NCBI GenBank assembly: GCA_947072905.1 | Contig: CAMTKF010000030.1 | Span: forward strand, 1-32,792 | Length of the DNA stretch: 32,792 bases | DNA from: an uncultured Bacteroidales bacterium | GTDB lineage: Bacteria; Bacteroidota; Bacteroidia; Bacteroidales; Muribaculaceae | Reading direction: 5' to 3' | Part shown: positions 16,182 through 24,066 of the stretch, one piece after another | Numbering within the stretch: position 1 is the first letter of the stretch | How the letters are laid out: every line of letters starts with the position of its first letter | Translations under genes and position numbers: made by a program | Notes under the pieces: generated by a model | Seen by the model: only the letters and a program-made list of their open reading frames with translations | Told to the model about the DNA's origin: nothing | Databases searched by the model: none

Positions 16182-17441
16182 TTATTTGTCGTTCAAAGCC
16201 TCGATAGGCTTGATTTTCATCGCCTTGAGCGATGGAATAAGGCCGGCGAGCGTGCCCAGTATGATGAATATGCCCATAATGGCCATAGCCGATGTGAAGC
16301 TCATCTGGAATCGGGCTATCAGGGCCGGGTCGCCCTGATTGGTGAGATAGTTTACCAGCCCCAGCACTATTGATGCGAAGCATATACCTGCCACACCGGC
16401 CACCACCGTGAGGGCCACGCCCTCGCACAGCACCTGCACCACTATGTCGCGCGGCTTGGCACCTATGGCTCGGCGTATGCCTATCTCCTGGGTGCGTTCC
16501 TTCACTATCACCCACATTATATTGCCTATGCCTATCACACCGGCCAGCAATGTGGATGCACCTATGAACATGGCCAGCAGTCCTATGCCGGTAAACAGTC
16601 CGTCGACCTGCTCAAACATCTGTGATATGTCCATCATCCACATGGCCCCCTCGTCGGCGGGATGTATGAGATGCCGGCGGTAGATGGTGGAGCGTATGCG
16701 GGGAGCGAGGTCTGAGAGTTTATACTTGTTGTCGGCCACGTATGTGATGTAGTCTACCTTGTCGGCACGGGCAAAAGCCTTGCAGAATGTGGTCTGCGGC
16801 AGTACTGCGGCCTCATCGAGCTGACCACCAATTGTGGCTTCGCTCATATTGCCGGCCACGCCTATCACTGAATAAACCACATTGTTGATCAACACCGGCT
16901 TGCCTATGGGCGCGGGATCTGACGGGAAAATCTCATTGACTATTTTCTTGCCGAGCACCACCACCTTGCGAGCCTGGGCCACGTCGGCCTCGTTTATAAA
17001 CCGGCCGGCATACATCTTGGGCGTGGAGATTTTCACATAATCGGGACTAAGACCCTGAGCCGAGCCGGCGTAGCTGTATTTGCCGTTCTGACAGTTGGCA
17101 TCGCCCCACGACTGAAAGATGGGAATCACCGCTTCAAGTTCGGGTACTGCCTGGCGCAGACGCTCAACATCGGTGAGGTCGAGATACCACCTGCGCCCCT
17201 TGGCATTACCCTCGTAGGGCATGGTGGTGCGGCTCGCGAAAATACCGCCGCTGTTGGTGGCGAAACCGGCAAAGTTGCGTCGCAGCATATCCTCGCCGCC
17301 ACGGGCACCACCCATCAGTATGGCAAGCATGGCCACACCCCAGAATATTCCGAATCCGGTAAGGAAAGTTCGTGTCTTGTTTCTTGCAAGCGTTGCACCG
17401 ATTTCTTTCCAGTTCTCAATGTCAAAAATTGGTGTTTTCAT
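16182..17441 (-). CDS. MacB-type ABC permease, first downstream paralogue
   Basis: A 419-residue permease with an amino-terminal helix, a large periplasmic MacB_PCD domain (about residues 50-270) and a carboxyl-terminal FtsX domain of three helices. The conserved cytosolic loop ERTQEIGIRRAIGAKPRDIV joins helices 2 and 3. It lacks the ATPase domain fused in E. coli MacB; the ATPase is encoded separately at 18686-19360. It is paralogous to the permease immediately upstream (17457-18683, 15-base gap), so a heterodimeric permease is likely. The family couples ATP hydrolysis to periplasmic substrate expulsion through the adaptor and TolC. Confidence 0.92.
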   Translation of the reverse strand: MKTPIFDIENWKEIGATLARNKTRTFLTGFGIFWGVAMLAILMGGARGGEDMLRRNFAGFATNSGGIFASRTTMPYEGNAKGRRWYLDLTDVERLRQAVPELEAVIPIFQSWGDANCQNGKYSYAGSAQGLSPDYVKISTPKMYAGRFINEADVAQARKVVVLGKKIVNEIFPSDPAPIGKPVLINNVVYSVIGVAGNMSEATIGGQLDEAAVLPQTTFCKAFARADKVDYITYVADNKYKLSDLAPRIRSTIYRRHLIHPADEGAMWMMDISQMFEQVDGLFTGIGLLAMFIGASTLLAGVIGIGNIMWVIVKERTQEIGIRRAIGAKPRDIVVQVLCEGVALTVVAGVAGICFASIVLGLVNYLTNQGDPALIARFQMSFTSAMAIMGIFIILGTLAGLIPSLKAMKIKPIEALNDK

Positions 17442-17456
17442 TTTATTATGGAGAGA

Positions 17457-18683
17457 TTATTCGTAACGCAATGCCTCTACAGGTTTAACCTTCAGAGCCT
17501 TCAATGCCGGGAACAATCCGGCCAAAGCTCCGGCCACCACCAATACCGCTGTCACCTCAAAGGCTATGGCAAGGCTAACGGTAGGATTCTTAAGAAAGTC
17601 CACATCGCCTATCACCATTGTTATTACCTGAGCCACCACGGTTCCGAGCACTATTCCTATATATCCGAAGAGCACCGTTATGGCCACACTTTCGGCCAGT
17701 ATCTGCGTGAGGATTGAACGTGGCTTGGCACCGATGGCGCGCCTGATGCCTATCTCGTGGGTACGCTCGCGCACCGACACAAACATTATATTGCTTATGC
17801 CTACAACACCGGTGAGCAAGGTGAGTATGCCCAGCACCCACACGCCTATGTTGAGCATTGATATGGCTGTGGCACCCTGCAGGCTCTGGGTGAAACGGTT
17901 GTTGAGCCATAATGCCGATTCATCCTTGGGGTCGAACTCATGCACCTGCGCCAGGGTATTGCGTATGCCCTCCTCGGCCTCAAGACCATCTGCCTCAGAA
18001 GCTACATTCTGCAATCCAACGGTGATAGAACCAAGCTCGTCTTTATCGCCCGACATCATCCTGGCGGTTGTGAACGGTATAAACACATTGCGCGACCAAC
18101 GTCCCTCGGTAACACCTACGACCTTAAACGACAATCCGTTGCAGTTGACCCGCTTGCCCAAGGCGGCATCACCGCCGGGCGGAAAAAGCTGGCGTGCGTA
18201 TTCGGCAGGCAGCAGTATCACCTTGGCCTTCTGCGCCATATCATTATCGTTGAGATTGCGTCCGGCCACTATGTCGATACTCGAAATACCGGTGACATAC
18301 GACGGATACACTCCCTGATACGACGAACTCACACTCTTGGTACCGGCGGTGATATTTCCCGAGCGTCCGTATATTATGGAAGTAACCTCCTTCACATACT
18401 GAGGATGCTCATCCTCAAGCAGAGTCATATCGCGCTCCTTAAGGTCGATGCTACGGCCTATGCGGTTGCCGTGATAGGGCTTTGAAGTCATTCCGCCCCA
18501 CACGCTTATATTGGCCTGGCTGCCCGAGGCCATGTTATCCTCAAAGCTGTTGGTGATACCCCGGGCCATGCTTAGCAGCACTATCAGCATAAAGATGCCC
18601 CAGCTCACGGCAAGCCCCGTAAGAGCCGTTCGCAACTTGTTGTTGCTTATAGTCTGCAAAATTTCAGAAATCAGGTCTCTCAT
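17457..18683 (-). CDS. MacB-type ABC permease, second paralogue
   Basis: A 408-residue permease of the same architecture as its downstream neighbour: an amino-terminal helix (NNKLRTALTGLAVSWGIFML), a periplasmic MacB_PCD domain and an FtsX core with ERTHEIGIRRAIGAKPRSIL. It begins 2 bases after the ATPase stop, so translation of the two is probably coupled. The last residues (LKALKVKPVEALRYE) are the usual end of this family. It differs enough from the second permease in the periplasmic domain to suggest division of labour rather than recent duplication. Confidence 0.92.
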   Translation of the reverse strand: MRDLISEILQTISNNKLRTALTGLAVSWGIFMLIVLLSMARGITNSFEDNMASGSQANISVWGGMTSKPYHGNRIGRSIDLKERDMTLLEDEHPQYVKEVTSIIYGRSGNITAGTKSVSSSYQGVYPSYVTGISSIDIVAGRNLNDNDMAQKAKVILLPAEYARQLFPPGGDAALGKRVNCNGLSFKVVGVTEGRWSRNVFIPFTTARMMSGDKDELGSITVGLQNVASEADGLEAEEGIRNTLAQVHEFDPKDESALWLNNRFTQSLQGATAISMLNIGVWVLGILTLLTGVVGISNIMFVSVRERTHEIGIRRAIGAKPRSILTQILAESVAITVLFGYIGIVLGTVVAQVITMVIGDVDFLKNPTVSLAIAFEVTAVLVVAGALAGLFPALKALKVKPVEALRYE

Positions 18684-18685
18684 GG

Positions 18686-19360
18686 CTATTCGTCGACTAT
18701 CACACCGTCTTTGATACGTATAAGCCTGTCGGCCTGATTGCCCACTCCTGGGTCGTGGGTCACAATCACAATGGTCATACCCTCGTTGCGGTTGAGGTCC
18801 TTGAAAATATTCATCACATCGGCCGATGTGCGGCTGTCAAGCGCGCCGGTGGGCTCGTCGGCCAGAATTATCGACGGGCGCGTGATCAGCGAACGCGCTA
18901 TGGCCACACGCTGTTTCTGTCCGCCCGACAGCTCGCCGGGAAGATGATGAGCGCGGTCGGCTATGCCCATGCGTTCGAGCTGCTCCATAGCCAGGGCATT
19001 GCGCTTCTTGCGCGATACACCTTGGTAGAACAGCGGCAATGCCACGTTTTCAATCGCATTCTTATAATTAATGAGATTAAACGACTGGAATACGAAGCCA
19101 ATCATGCGGTTGCGATACTCGGCGGCACGGTTTTCGCTGAGGTCCTTAATCAAGGTACCGTCAAGATAATACTCGCCACTGTCATAATTGTCAAGTATGC
19201 CGAGAATATTAAGCAGGGTGGACTTTCCGGAACCGGAAGCACCCATAATCGACACAAGCTCTCCCCTGTTTATTTCAAGATTGATACCCTTCAGTACGTG
19301 GAGAGGAACCGCACCAAAATAGGTTTTGTTTACGTCCTTTAGACTTATCATTTTTTCCAT
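18686..19360 (-). CDS. MacB/LolD-type ABC transporter ATPase
   Basis: A 224-residue stand-alone nucleotide-binding subunit of the LolD/MacB branch. It has Walker A GASGSGKST (40-48), signature LSGGQKQRVAIARSL (144-158), Walker B IILADEPTGALDSRT (164-178) and the H-loop in VIVTHD. The EPTGALDSRTS stretch is typical of this branch. It is the first gene of the efflux operon. An ATG three codons in (19351) is an alternative start. The promoter is 85-115 bases upstream and overlaps the divergent LRR-gene promoter. Confidence 0.95.
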   Translation of the reverse strand: MEKMISLKDVNKTYFGAVPLHVLKGINLEINRGELVSIMGASGSGKSTLLNILGILDNYDSGEYYLDGTLIKDLSENRAAEYRNRMIGFVFQSFNLINYKNAIENVALPLFYQGVSRKKRNALAMEQLERMGIADRAHHLPGELSGGQKQRVAIARSLITRPSIILADEPTGALDSRTSADVMNIFKDLNRNEGMTIVIVTHDPGVGNQADRLIRIKDGVIVDE

Positions 19361-19439
19361 GATCGAAATGTCTTACGCCTATAAGACGCAAACCATCCGC
19401 AAAAGTCACATAATTTTTCAAAAAAATTTCAATTTTTAC

Positions 19440-19471
19440 TTTGACAAAACTAAAGTAAATCATTATATTTG
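19440..19471 (+). promoter_or_regulatory. Promoter of the LRR gene (TTTG-N20-TATATTTG)
   Basis: TTTG at 19440-19443 and TATATTTG at 19464-19471 with a 20-base spacer match both Bacteroidales elements. The transcript would start near 19478 and carry a leader of about 100 nt before the ATG at 19576. It overlaps the minus-strand efflux promoter almost completely. Confidence 0.75.
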
Positions 19472-19475
19472 CAAA
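19445..19475 (-). promoter_or_regulatory. Promoter of the efflux operon (TTTG-N19-TAGTTTTG)
   Basis: On the minus strand TTTG (19475-19472), a 19-base spacer and TAGTTTTG (19452-19445) match the -33/-7 pattern. The start would be near 19438 with a leader of about 78 nt to the ATPase ATG. It interleaves with the plus-strand LRR promoter. Confidence 0.6.
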
Positions 19476-19575
19476 AAAAGAACTAATTATCAGATATTTA
19501 TTAAAGATATCCATCCATATTATAGTTATTCCAAGCACTTTTGCACCCTTTATAACCTTATTATACCTGAACATT

Positions 19576-20733
19576 ATGAAAAAACTGATTGCCTTAATAG
19601 TCGGTATCATCTCTGTAAACATTGCCTTTGGCTTATGCAGGGAGGTTACAGTCACCAATGCCGGCACACTCAGCAATGAGCTTGGCGACAATCAACTGAG
19701 CGTTGACTCGCTTATAGTAAACGGTCCAATTAATGCAGAGGATTTCAAGACCATGTGGGCGGCGTCGTTCTATGGCAACCTGTCTTATATCGACATAGCA
19801 GATGCTGATGTTGAGAATAAGACTATTCCAACCCGCGCCTTCCTTGACGCCTCAGCTCAAACAGATGAAAATAAGGTCTTGATTCCTATAAAGCTTAGAA
19901 AGATTGTTTTGCCTGACGATGTTGAGACTATAGCTTTCCAGGCATTCTACAATGCTGTATATCTCGAAGAAATCAATCTACCACAATCACTCAAAAATCT
20001 TGGGCCTACAAGTTTTGCCAACTGCAAAAGCTTAAGTGTATCGCCATTGATAATCCCCGATGGCATGACATATATACCCGGCGATTGCTTTCACTGGTGC
20101 ACATCGCTGAACCAAGTAATCCTGCCCCCGGGAATAAACATGATTGACGATTGCGCATTCGCTGATTCATCAGTAAAATACATCAATCTTCCTGAGAAAC
20201 TATTCAATATATCATGGTGGGCGTTCAGAAATTCAGGACTGAAAGAGATAGTGATTCCTGAAAATTGCGAATATATAAAATCGGGTGCCTTTGACAAATG
20301 CAAAGACATGGAAATAATGGTTCTTCCATCAACTTTAAGATACCTTGAATCGTACACCTGCGCTAACCTTAAGTCTCTAAAAGCCCTCTATAGTAAAGCT
20401 TCAAAACCACCATACTGCATACAGGATGCGTTATTTGGAGAACTGGCATTCGGACACGTTGACAGTATCCCCGGCGAAAACTCTACGCCAAAGAACATTC
20501 CGGTATATGTACCCGTAGGCTCTGCTGAACTATACCGAAATGCTTCGGGATGGAATTACTTTACAAACTTCATCGAAACAAACGATTTCCCAACATCGGG
20601 CATTGAGGGAATTAAACCTGATACACCCGCTACCATCAACACAATATACGACCTGAGTGGACGCCAAGTGGCAAACCCTATACCGGGTATGGTTTATATC
20701 ATCAACGGAAAAAAGGCTCTATACTCTTTATAA
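19576..20733 (+). CDS. Secreted BspA-type leucine-rich-repeat protein
   Basis: A 385-residue surface or secreted protein. A signal peptide (MKKLIALIVGIISVNIAFGL) is followed by LRR_5/BspA-type repeats of roughly 23 residues between about 85 and 275: for example LRKIVLPDDVETIAFQAFYN, EEINLPQSLKNLGPTSFANC, KEIVIPENCEYIKSGAFDKC. A linker follows, then a short carboxyl-terminal module (IYDLSGRQVANPIPGMVYII, then NGKKAL). That tail resembles the short end domain found on many secreted Prevotella and Muribaculaceae proteins, possibly a secretion or anchoring signal. BspA proteins bind host matrix or other cells; this role is inferred. It stands alone, is more AT-rich than the flanking operons, and ends at a bidirectional terminator. 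Confidence 0.88.
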   Translation: MKKLIALIVGIISVNIAFGLCREVTVTNAGTLSNELGDNQLSVDSLIVNGPINAEDFKTMWAASFYGNLSYIDIADADVENKTIPTRAFLDASAQTDENKVLIPIKLRKIVLPDDVETIAFQAFYNAVYLEEINLPQSLKNLGPTSFANCKSLSVSPLIIPDGMTYIPGDCFHWCTSLNQVILPPGINMIDDCAFADSSVKYINLPEKLFNISWWAFRNSGLKEIVIPENCEYIKSGAFDKCKDMEIMVLPSTLRYLESYTCANLKSLKALYSKASKPPYCIQDALFGELAFGHVDSIPGENSTPKNIPVYVPVGSAELYRNASGWNYFTNFIETNDFPTSGIEGIKPDTPATINTIYDLSGRQVANPIPGMVYIINGKKALYSL

Positions 20734-20767
20734 GATAGTTTAACAATAAATATCAGCAAGTTACAAA

Positions 20768-20814
20768 AAGCAACGGCTCTGCCGGGGTATATCCCTGTGG
20801 CAGAGCCGTTGCTT
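20768..20814. terminator. Bidirectional terminator, perfect 16-bp stem
   Basis: Positions 20768-20783 and 20799-20814 are exact reverse complements. A T-rich stretch follows on the plus strand and TTTTTGTAA on the minus strand. It serves the LRR gene and the converging 58-residue ORF. Confidence 0.85.
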
Positions 20815-20834
20815 ATAGTTTTACGGTTAATTGA

Positions 20835-21011
20835 TTATTTAAGCAGCTTAAGGCCGCGCTTTTCCTCGCATTTCTCAATTTTTTTGAGACGATGATGGAT
20901 TCTGTCAAGTTCGTGCACGGCACAGATTACGGTTGCCAGTGTGGCAACATGGAGAGCTACTTTGATAATAAAATGAGTTTGATGGCGTTTCATGATTTTT
21001 TCTCTATTCAT
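20835..21011 (-). CDS. Small 58-aa protein with one hydrophobic helix
   Basis: An ATG at 21011 opens a 58-codon frame ending in TAA at 20835. The product begins MNREKIMKRHQTHFIIKVAL, continues with the helix-like segment HVATLATVICAVHELDRIHH, and ends in a highly charged tail (RLKKIEKCEEKRGLKLLK). It looks like a small single-pass membrane or membrane-associated peptide with a basic cytoplasmic tail. A second ATG at 20993 would give 52 residues. A terminator stands 21 bases past its stop in the right orientation, which supports it being real. It resembles short hypothetical proteins I have seen in Bacteroidales, but I cannot name a family. No consensus promoter was found in 21012-21130. Confidence 0.6.
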   Translation of the reverse strand: MNREKIMKRHQTHFIIKVALHVATLATVICAVHELDRIHHRLKKIEKCEEKRGLKLLK

Positions 21012-21139
21012 GGTTTTATAATTTAGTTATGAGTGTGAGCCCGCAGTGCGGACATGTATAGTAATAACACGGCGTCGGGCTCTAAAGTTGCAGAGAAATG
21101 TGTTATAAAACACTATTTGCAAAATTTCACATTAAAACA

Positions 21140-21171
21140 TTTGCCTTTCGCGAAAAATAGCATTATATTTG
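21140..21171 (+). promoter_or_regulatory. Promoter of the 2-oxoacid oxidoreductase operon (TTTG-N20-TATATTTG)
   Basis: TTTG at 21140-21143 and TATATTTG at 21164-21171, 20 bases apart, match the consensus. The bases around the -7 box (CATTATATTTGCAAA) are identical to those of the LRR gene promoter. A leader of about 70 nt precedes the ferredoxin ATG at 21251. Confidence 0.8.
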
Positions 21172-21250
21172 CAAACAAAGAAAACCTGAGCCTGCACCAT
21201 AGACAAAGGCTCTGAATACGAAATACTACTAACCTTAAAAGACTGAGAAA

Positions 21251-21487
21251 ATGGCTAAAGTAAAAGGAGCAGTCACAATAGACTCGGCCCGTTGCAAAGG
21301 ATGCGACCTTTGTGTTGTCGCCTGTCCTACCGATGTGCTGCTGCTCCAGCCCAAAGAAGTTAATGATCGCGGCTATCACTTTGCTTTTACCGCCAATCCT
21401 GACGCATGTATAGGCTGTGCCTCATGCGCAATGGTTTGCCCTGACGGTTGCATTGAAGTTTACCGTGTAACACTGCCTAACCCCTAA
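21251..21487 (+). CDS. 2-oxoacid:ferredoxin oxidoreductase, ferredoxin-like (delta) subunit
   Basis: A 78-residue dicluster ferredoxin. Two CxxCxxCxxxCP motifs are present: Cys15, 18, 21, 25 (CKGCDLCVVACP) and Cys53, 56, 59, 63 (CIGCASCAMVCP). They hold two [4Fe-4S] clusters that carry electrons from the TPP site to soluble ferredoxin. It is the first gene of a four-gene operon encoding separate delta, alpha, beta and gamma subunits, the arrangement of KorDABC and VorDBAC. The alpha-subunit gene follows after 15 bases. Confidence 0.93.
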   Translation: MAKVKGAVTIDSARCKGCDLCVVACPTDVLLLQPKEVNDRGYHFAFTANPDACIGCASCAMVCPDGCIEVYRVTLPNP

Positions 21488-21502
21488 AAAGTACTTTACG
21501 AT

Positions 21503-22588
21503 ATGGAAGAAGTAAAATTAATGAAAGGGAATGAGGCCATAGCTCATGCAGCCATCCGCTATGGCGTCGACGGCTATTTCGGCTATCCTATCACTCCCCA
21601 GTCGGAGGTGCTTGAAACCCTCGAAGAAGAAATGCCTTGGGAAACCACCGGTATGGTAGTCCTGCAGGCCGAAAGCGAAGTGGCCGCCATCAACATGGTA
21701 TACGGCGGCGCCGCATCAGGCAAGGCTGTCATGACTTCGTCATCATCGCCCGGTGTCAGCCTTAAGCAGGAAGGCATCAGCTATATCGCCGCTTCTGAGC
21801 TTCCCGCTCTTATAGTAAATGTGATGCGCGGCGGTCCCGGCCTTGGCACTATACAGCCCTCGCAGGCCGACTATTTCCAGGCCACCAAAGGCGGCGGCCA
21901 CGGCGACTATCACCTCATCGTACTGGCTCCGGCTACAGTACAGGAAATGGCCGACTTCGTTGGCCTTGGATTTGACCTCGCATTCAAATACCGCAACCCG
22001 GCCATGATTCTGGCCGACGGTATCGTAGGCCAGATGATGGAAAAGGTGGTACTCCCGCCCTTCAAACCTCGCCGCACCGATGCCGAAATCGCCGAACAGT
22101 GCCCCTGGGCCACCACCGGCAAAAACGGCCGCGGACACCGCAACGTGGTTACATCTCTCGAACTCGAATCTCCCAAGATGGAGGAAAACAACCTCCGCTT
22201 CCAGCGCACATACGCCAAGATACAGGAAAACGAAGTACGCTACGAAGAATACTTCATTGACGATGCCGAATACATCATCGTGGCATTTGGCTCGGTAGCA
22301 CGTATTTGCCTCAAGGCTATCGAGGACGCACGCGCCGCCGGTATCAAGATAGGCCTTATACGTCCTATCACCCTGTGGCCCTACCCCACCAAGCGTATCG
22401 CCGAACTATCCAAGAAAGTCAAAGGTATGCTCGTGGTTGAGCTTAATGCCGGACAGATGGTTGAAGACGTTCGCCTGGCCGTTGAAGGTCGCATTCCCGT
22501 TTATCACTTCGGCCGCATGGGCGGTATGATTCCCAACCCCGGCGAAGTACTCGATGCCCTTAAGCAAGATTTTCCTGAATTAAAATGA
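21503..22588 (+). CDS. 2-oxoacid:ferredoxin oxidoreductase alpha subunit (VorB/KorA type)
   Basis: A 361-residue alpha subunit that includes the domain I pyrimidine-binding fold and the carboxyl-terminal transketolase-like domain II. Recognisable stretches are KGNEAIAHAAIRYGVDGYFG, GYPITPQSEVLETLEEEM, the MRGGPGLGTIQPSQADYFQA block and IGLIRPITLWPYPTKRIAEL. The closest annotation I recall is 3-methyl-2-oxobutanoate dehydrogenase subunit VorB, but 2-oxoglutarate (KorA) cannot be excluded by eye. The enzyme oxidatively decarboxylates a 2-oxoacid to acyl-CoA and CO2 and can run in reverse. The stop overlaps the beta-subunit start by 4 bases (ATGA). Confidence 0.93.
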   Translation: MEEVKLMKGNEAIAHAAIRYGVDGYFGYPITPQSEVLETLEEEMPWETTGMVVLQAESEVAAINMVYGGAASGKAVMTSSSSPGVSLKQEGISYIAASELPALIVNVMRGGPGLGTIQPSQADYFQATKGGGHGDYHLIVLAPATVQEMADFVGLGFDLAFKYRNPAMILADGIVGQMMEKVVLPPFKPRRTDAEIAEQCPWATTGKNGRGHRNVVTSLELESPKMEENNLRFQRTYAKIQENEVRYEEYFIDDAEYIIVAFGSVARICLKAIEDARAAGIKIGLIRPITLWPYPTKRIAELSKKVKGMLVVELNAGQMVEDVRLAVEGRIPVYHFGRMGGMIPNPGEVLDALKQDFPELK

Positions 22589-23358
22589 ACCGCGCCATGA
22601 CTCCTGAAGAAATTATCAAAAGCGAAAATAAAGTCTATGCACGTCCCCGTCTGCTCGACGAACGCAATACACACTACTGCCCCGGCTGCTCGCACGGCGT
22701 GGTACACCGCGTGATTGCCGAACTCATCGACGAAATGGGACTCGAGGACAAGACCATTGGCGTGGCTCCTGTAGGATGCGCCGTATTTGCCTACAACTAT
22801 ATTGATGTAGACTGGGTTGAAGCTGCCCACGGTCGCGCTCCGGCCGTTGCTACCGGTCTGCAACGTCTTAACCCCGACCGCCTGGTGTTCACATACCAGG
22901 GCGACGGTGACCTCTCGGCCATCGGTACTGCCGAAACCATCCACGCAGCCAACCGCGGCGAGAACATCGCCATCATCTTCATCAACAACGCCATCTACGG
23001 CATGACCGGCGGACAAATGGCTCCCACCACCCTGCTGGGTATGAAGACAGCTACATCGCCATACGGACGCCGTGCCGACCTCAACGGCTACCCCCTGCGT
23101 ATATCAGAACTGCTCGCACAGCTCGACGGCACATGCTACGTCACCCGTCAGGCCGTACACACACCCGGCGCTGTACGCAAGACTAAGGCAGCCATCAAGA
23201 AGGCATTCCAGAACGCTCTCGACGGCAAGGGCACATCGGTCGTTGAAGTGGTATCTACCTGCAATTCCGGCTGGAAAATGTCGCCCGCCAAGAGCAACGA
23301 ATGGATGGTGGAACACATGTTTGAACGCTATCCGCTCGGCGACCTCAAAAACATTTAA
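22585..23358 (+). CDS. 2-oxoacid:ferredoxin oxidoreductase TPP-binding (beta) subunit
   Basis: A 257-residue TPP-binding subunit. It has the CPGCSHG motif (Cys32, Cys35), the thiamine-pyrophosphate and magnesium motif GDGDLSAIG (about 106-114) with the paired asparagines in INNAIYGMTGGQ (134-135), and the YGMTGGQMAPTT stretch typical of the family. Translation is coupled to the alpha subunit through a 4-base overlap. An ATG at 22597 (MTPEEI...) is a possible alternative start. The gamma subunit follows after 28 bases. Confidence 0.94.
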   Translation: MNRAMTPEEIIKSENKVYARPRLLDERNTHYCPGCSHGVVHRVIAELIDEMGLEDKTIGVAPVGCAVFAYNYIDVDWVEAAHGRAPAVATGLQRLNPDRLVFTYQGDGDLSAIGTAETIHAANRGENIAIIFINNAIYGMTGGQMAPTTLLGMKTATSPYGRRADLNGYPLRISELLAQLDGTCYVTRQAVHTPGAVRKTKAAIKKAFQNALDGKGTSVVEVVSTCNSGWKMSPAKSNEWMVEHMFERYPLGDLKNI

Positions 23359-23386
23359 TTCACTTCGAAGCGTAATATAAAACCAC

Positions 23387-23932
23387 ATGAAAGAAGAAAT
23401 TATCATTGCCGGATTCGGAGGACAAGGCGTCCTCTCCATGGGTAAAATTCTTGCTTACGCAGGACTGATGGACAACCTCGAAGTGACCTGGATGCCGGCC
23501 TATGGACCGGAACAGCGAGGGGGTACGGCAAACGTTACCGTTATCCTGTCTGACGCTCCCATCTCATCTCCCGTACTCGACACATTCGACACTGCCGTTA
23601 TCCTCAACCAGCAGAGCCTCGATAAGTTTGAAAGCAAAGTAAAGCCCGGCGGCACTCTGATTTACGACCCCTCGGGTATACACCATCTGCCCACCCGCAC
23701 CGACATCACCGTGGTGCCCGTCAACGCAATGGATGCTGCCATCGAGATGAAGAACACCAAAACATACAACATGATTCTGCTCGGCTCGCTGCTGGCTCTG
23801 CGCCCCATAGTTGATACCGAAGCCGTAGTGAAAGCGCTCCGCAAAACCCTGCCCGAACGCCATCACCACCTCATCCCCCTCAACGAACAGGCCATCGCCA
23901 AAGGCATGGAACTCTCCAAAGCCGCCCTCTGA
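23387..23932 (+). CDS. 2-oxoacid:ferredoxin oxidoreductase gamma subunit
   Basis: A 181-residue gamma subunit. It opens with the family motif IIIAGFGGQGVLSMGKILAY (residues 6-25) and has the conserved MPAYGPEQRGGTANVTVILS segment thought to engage CoA. Together with the three genes before it, it completes a four-subunit enzyme of anaerobic 2-oxoacid metabolism (amino-acid fermentation or reductive carboxylation). It is the last gene of the operon and ends 38 bases before a perfect inverted repeat. Confidence 0.93.
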   Translation: MKEEIIIAGFGGQGVLSMGKILAYAGLMDNLEVTWMPAYGPEQRGGTANVTVILSDAPISSPVLDTFDTAVILNQQSLDKFESKVKPGGTLIYDPSGIHHLPTRTDITVVPVNAMDAAIEMKNTKTYNMILLGSLLALRPIVDTEAVVKALRKTLPERHHHLIPLNEQAIAKGMELSKAAL

Positions 23933-23970
23933 CAATAACTCCTACTCAGGTAAGTATTTAATCTTACCGT

Positions 23971-24024
23971 AACTAAAATAATAATGCTACCGAAATTAAG
24001 ATCGGTAGCATTATTATTTTAGTT
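23971..24024. terminator. Bidirectional terminator, perfect 23-bp inverted repeat
   Basis: Positions 23971-23993 and 24002-24024 are exact reverse complements around an 8-nt loop. The stem base is AT-rich, giving ATTATTTTAGTT on the way out in both directions. It separates the converging oxidoreductase operon and ATPase pair. Confidence 0.85.
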
Positions 24025-24066
24025 AAAATGAGCGACTAATCGCTATACACTCAATAAAAAACAATA

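Noticed and set aside
22504-23016. 170-residue minus-strand ORF
   Set aside because: It is antisense to the TPP-binding subunit, whose motifs are clear; no support for a second gene.
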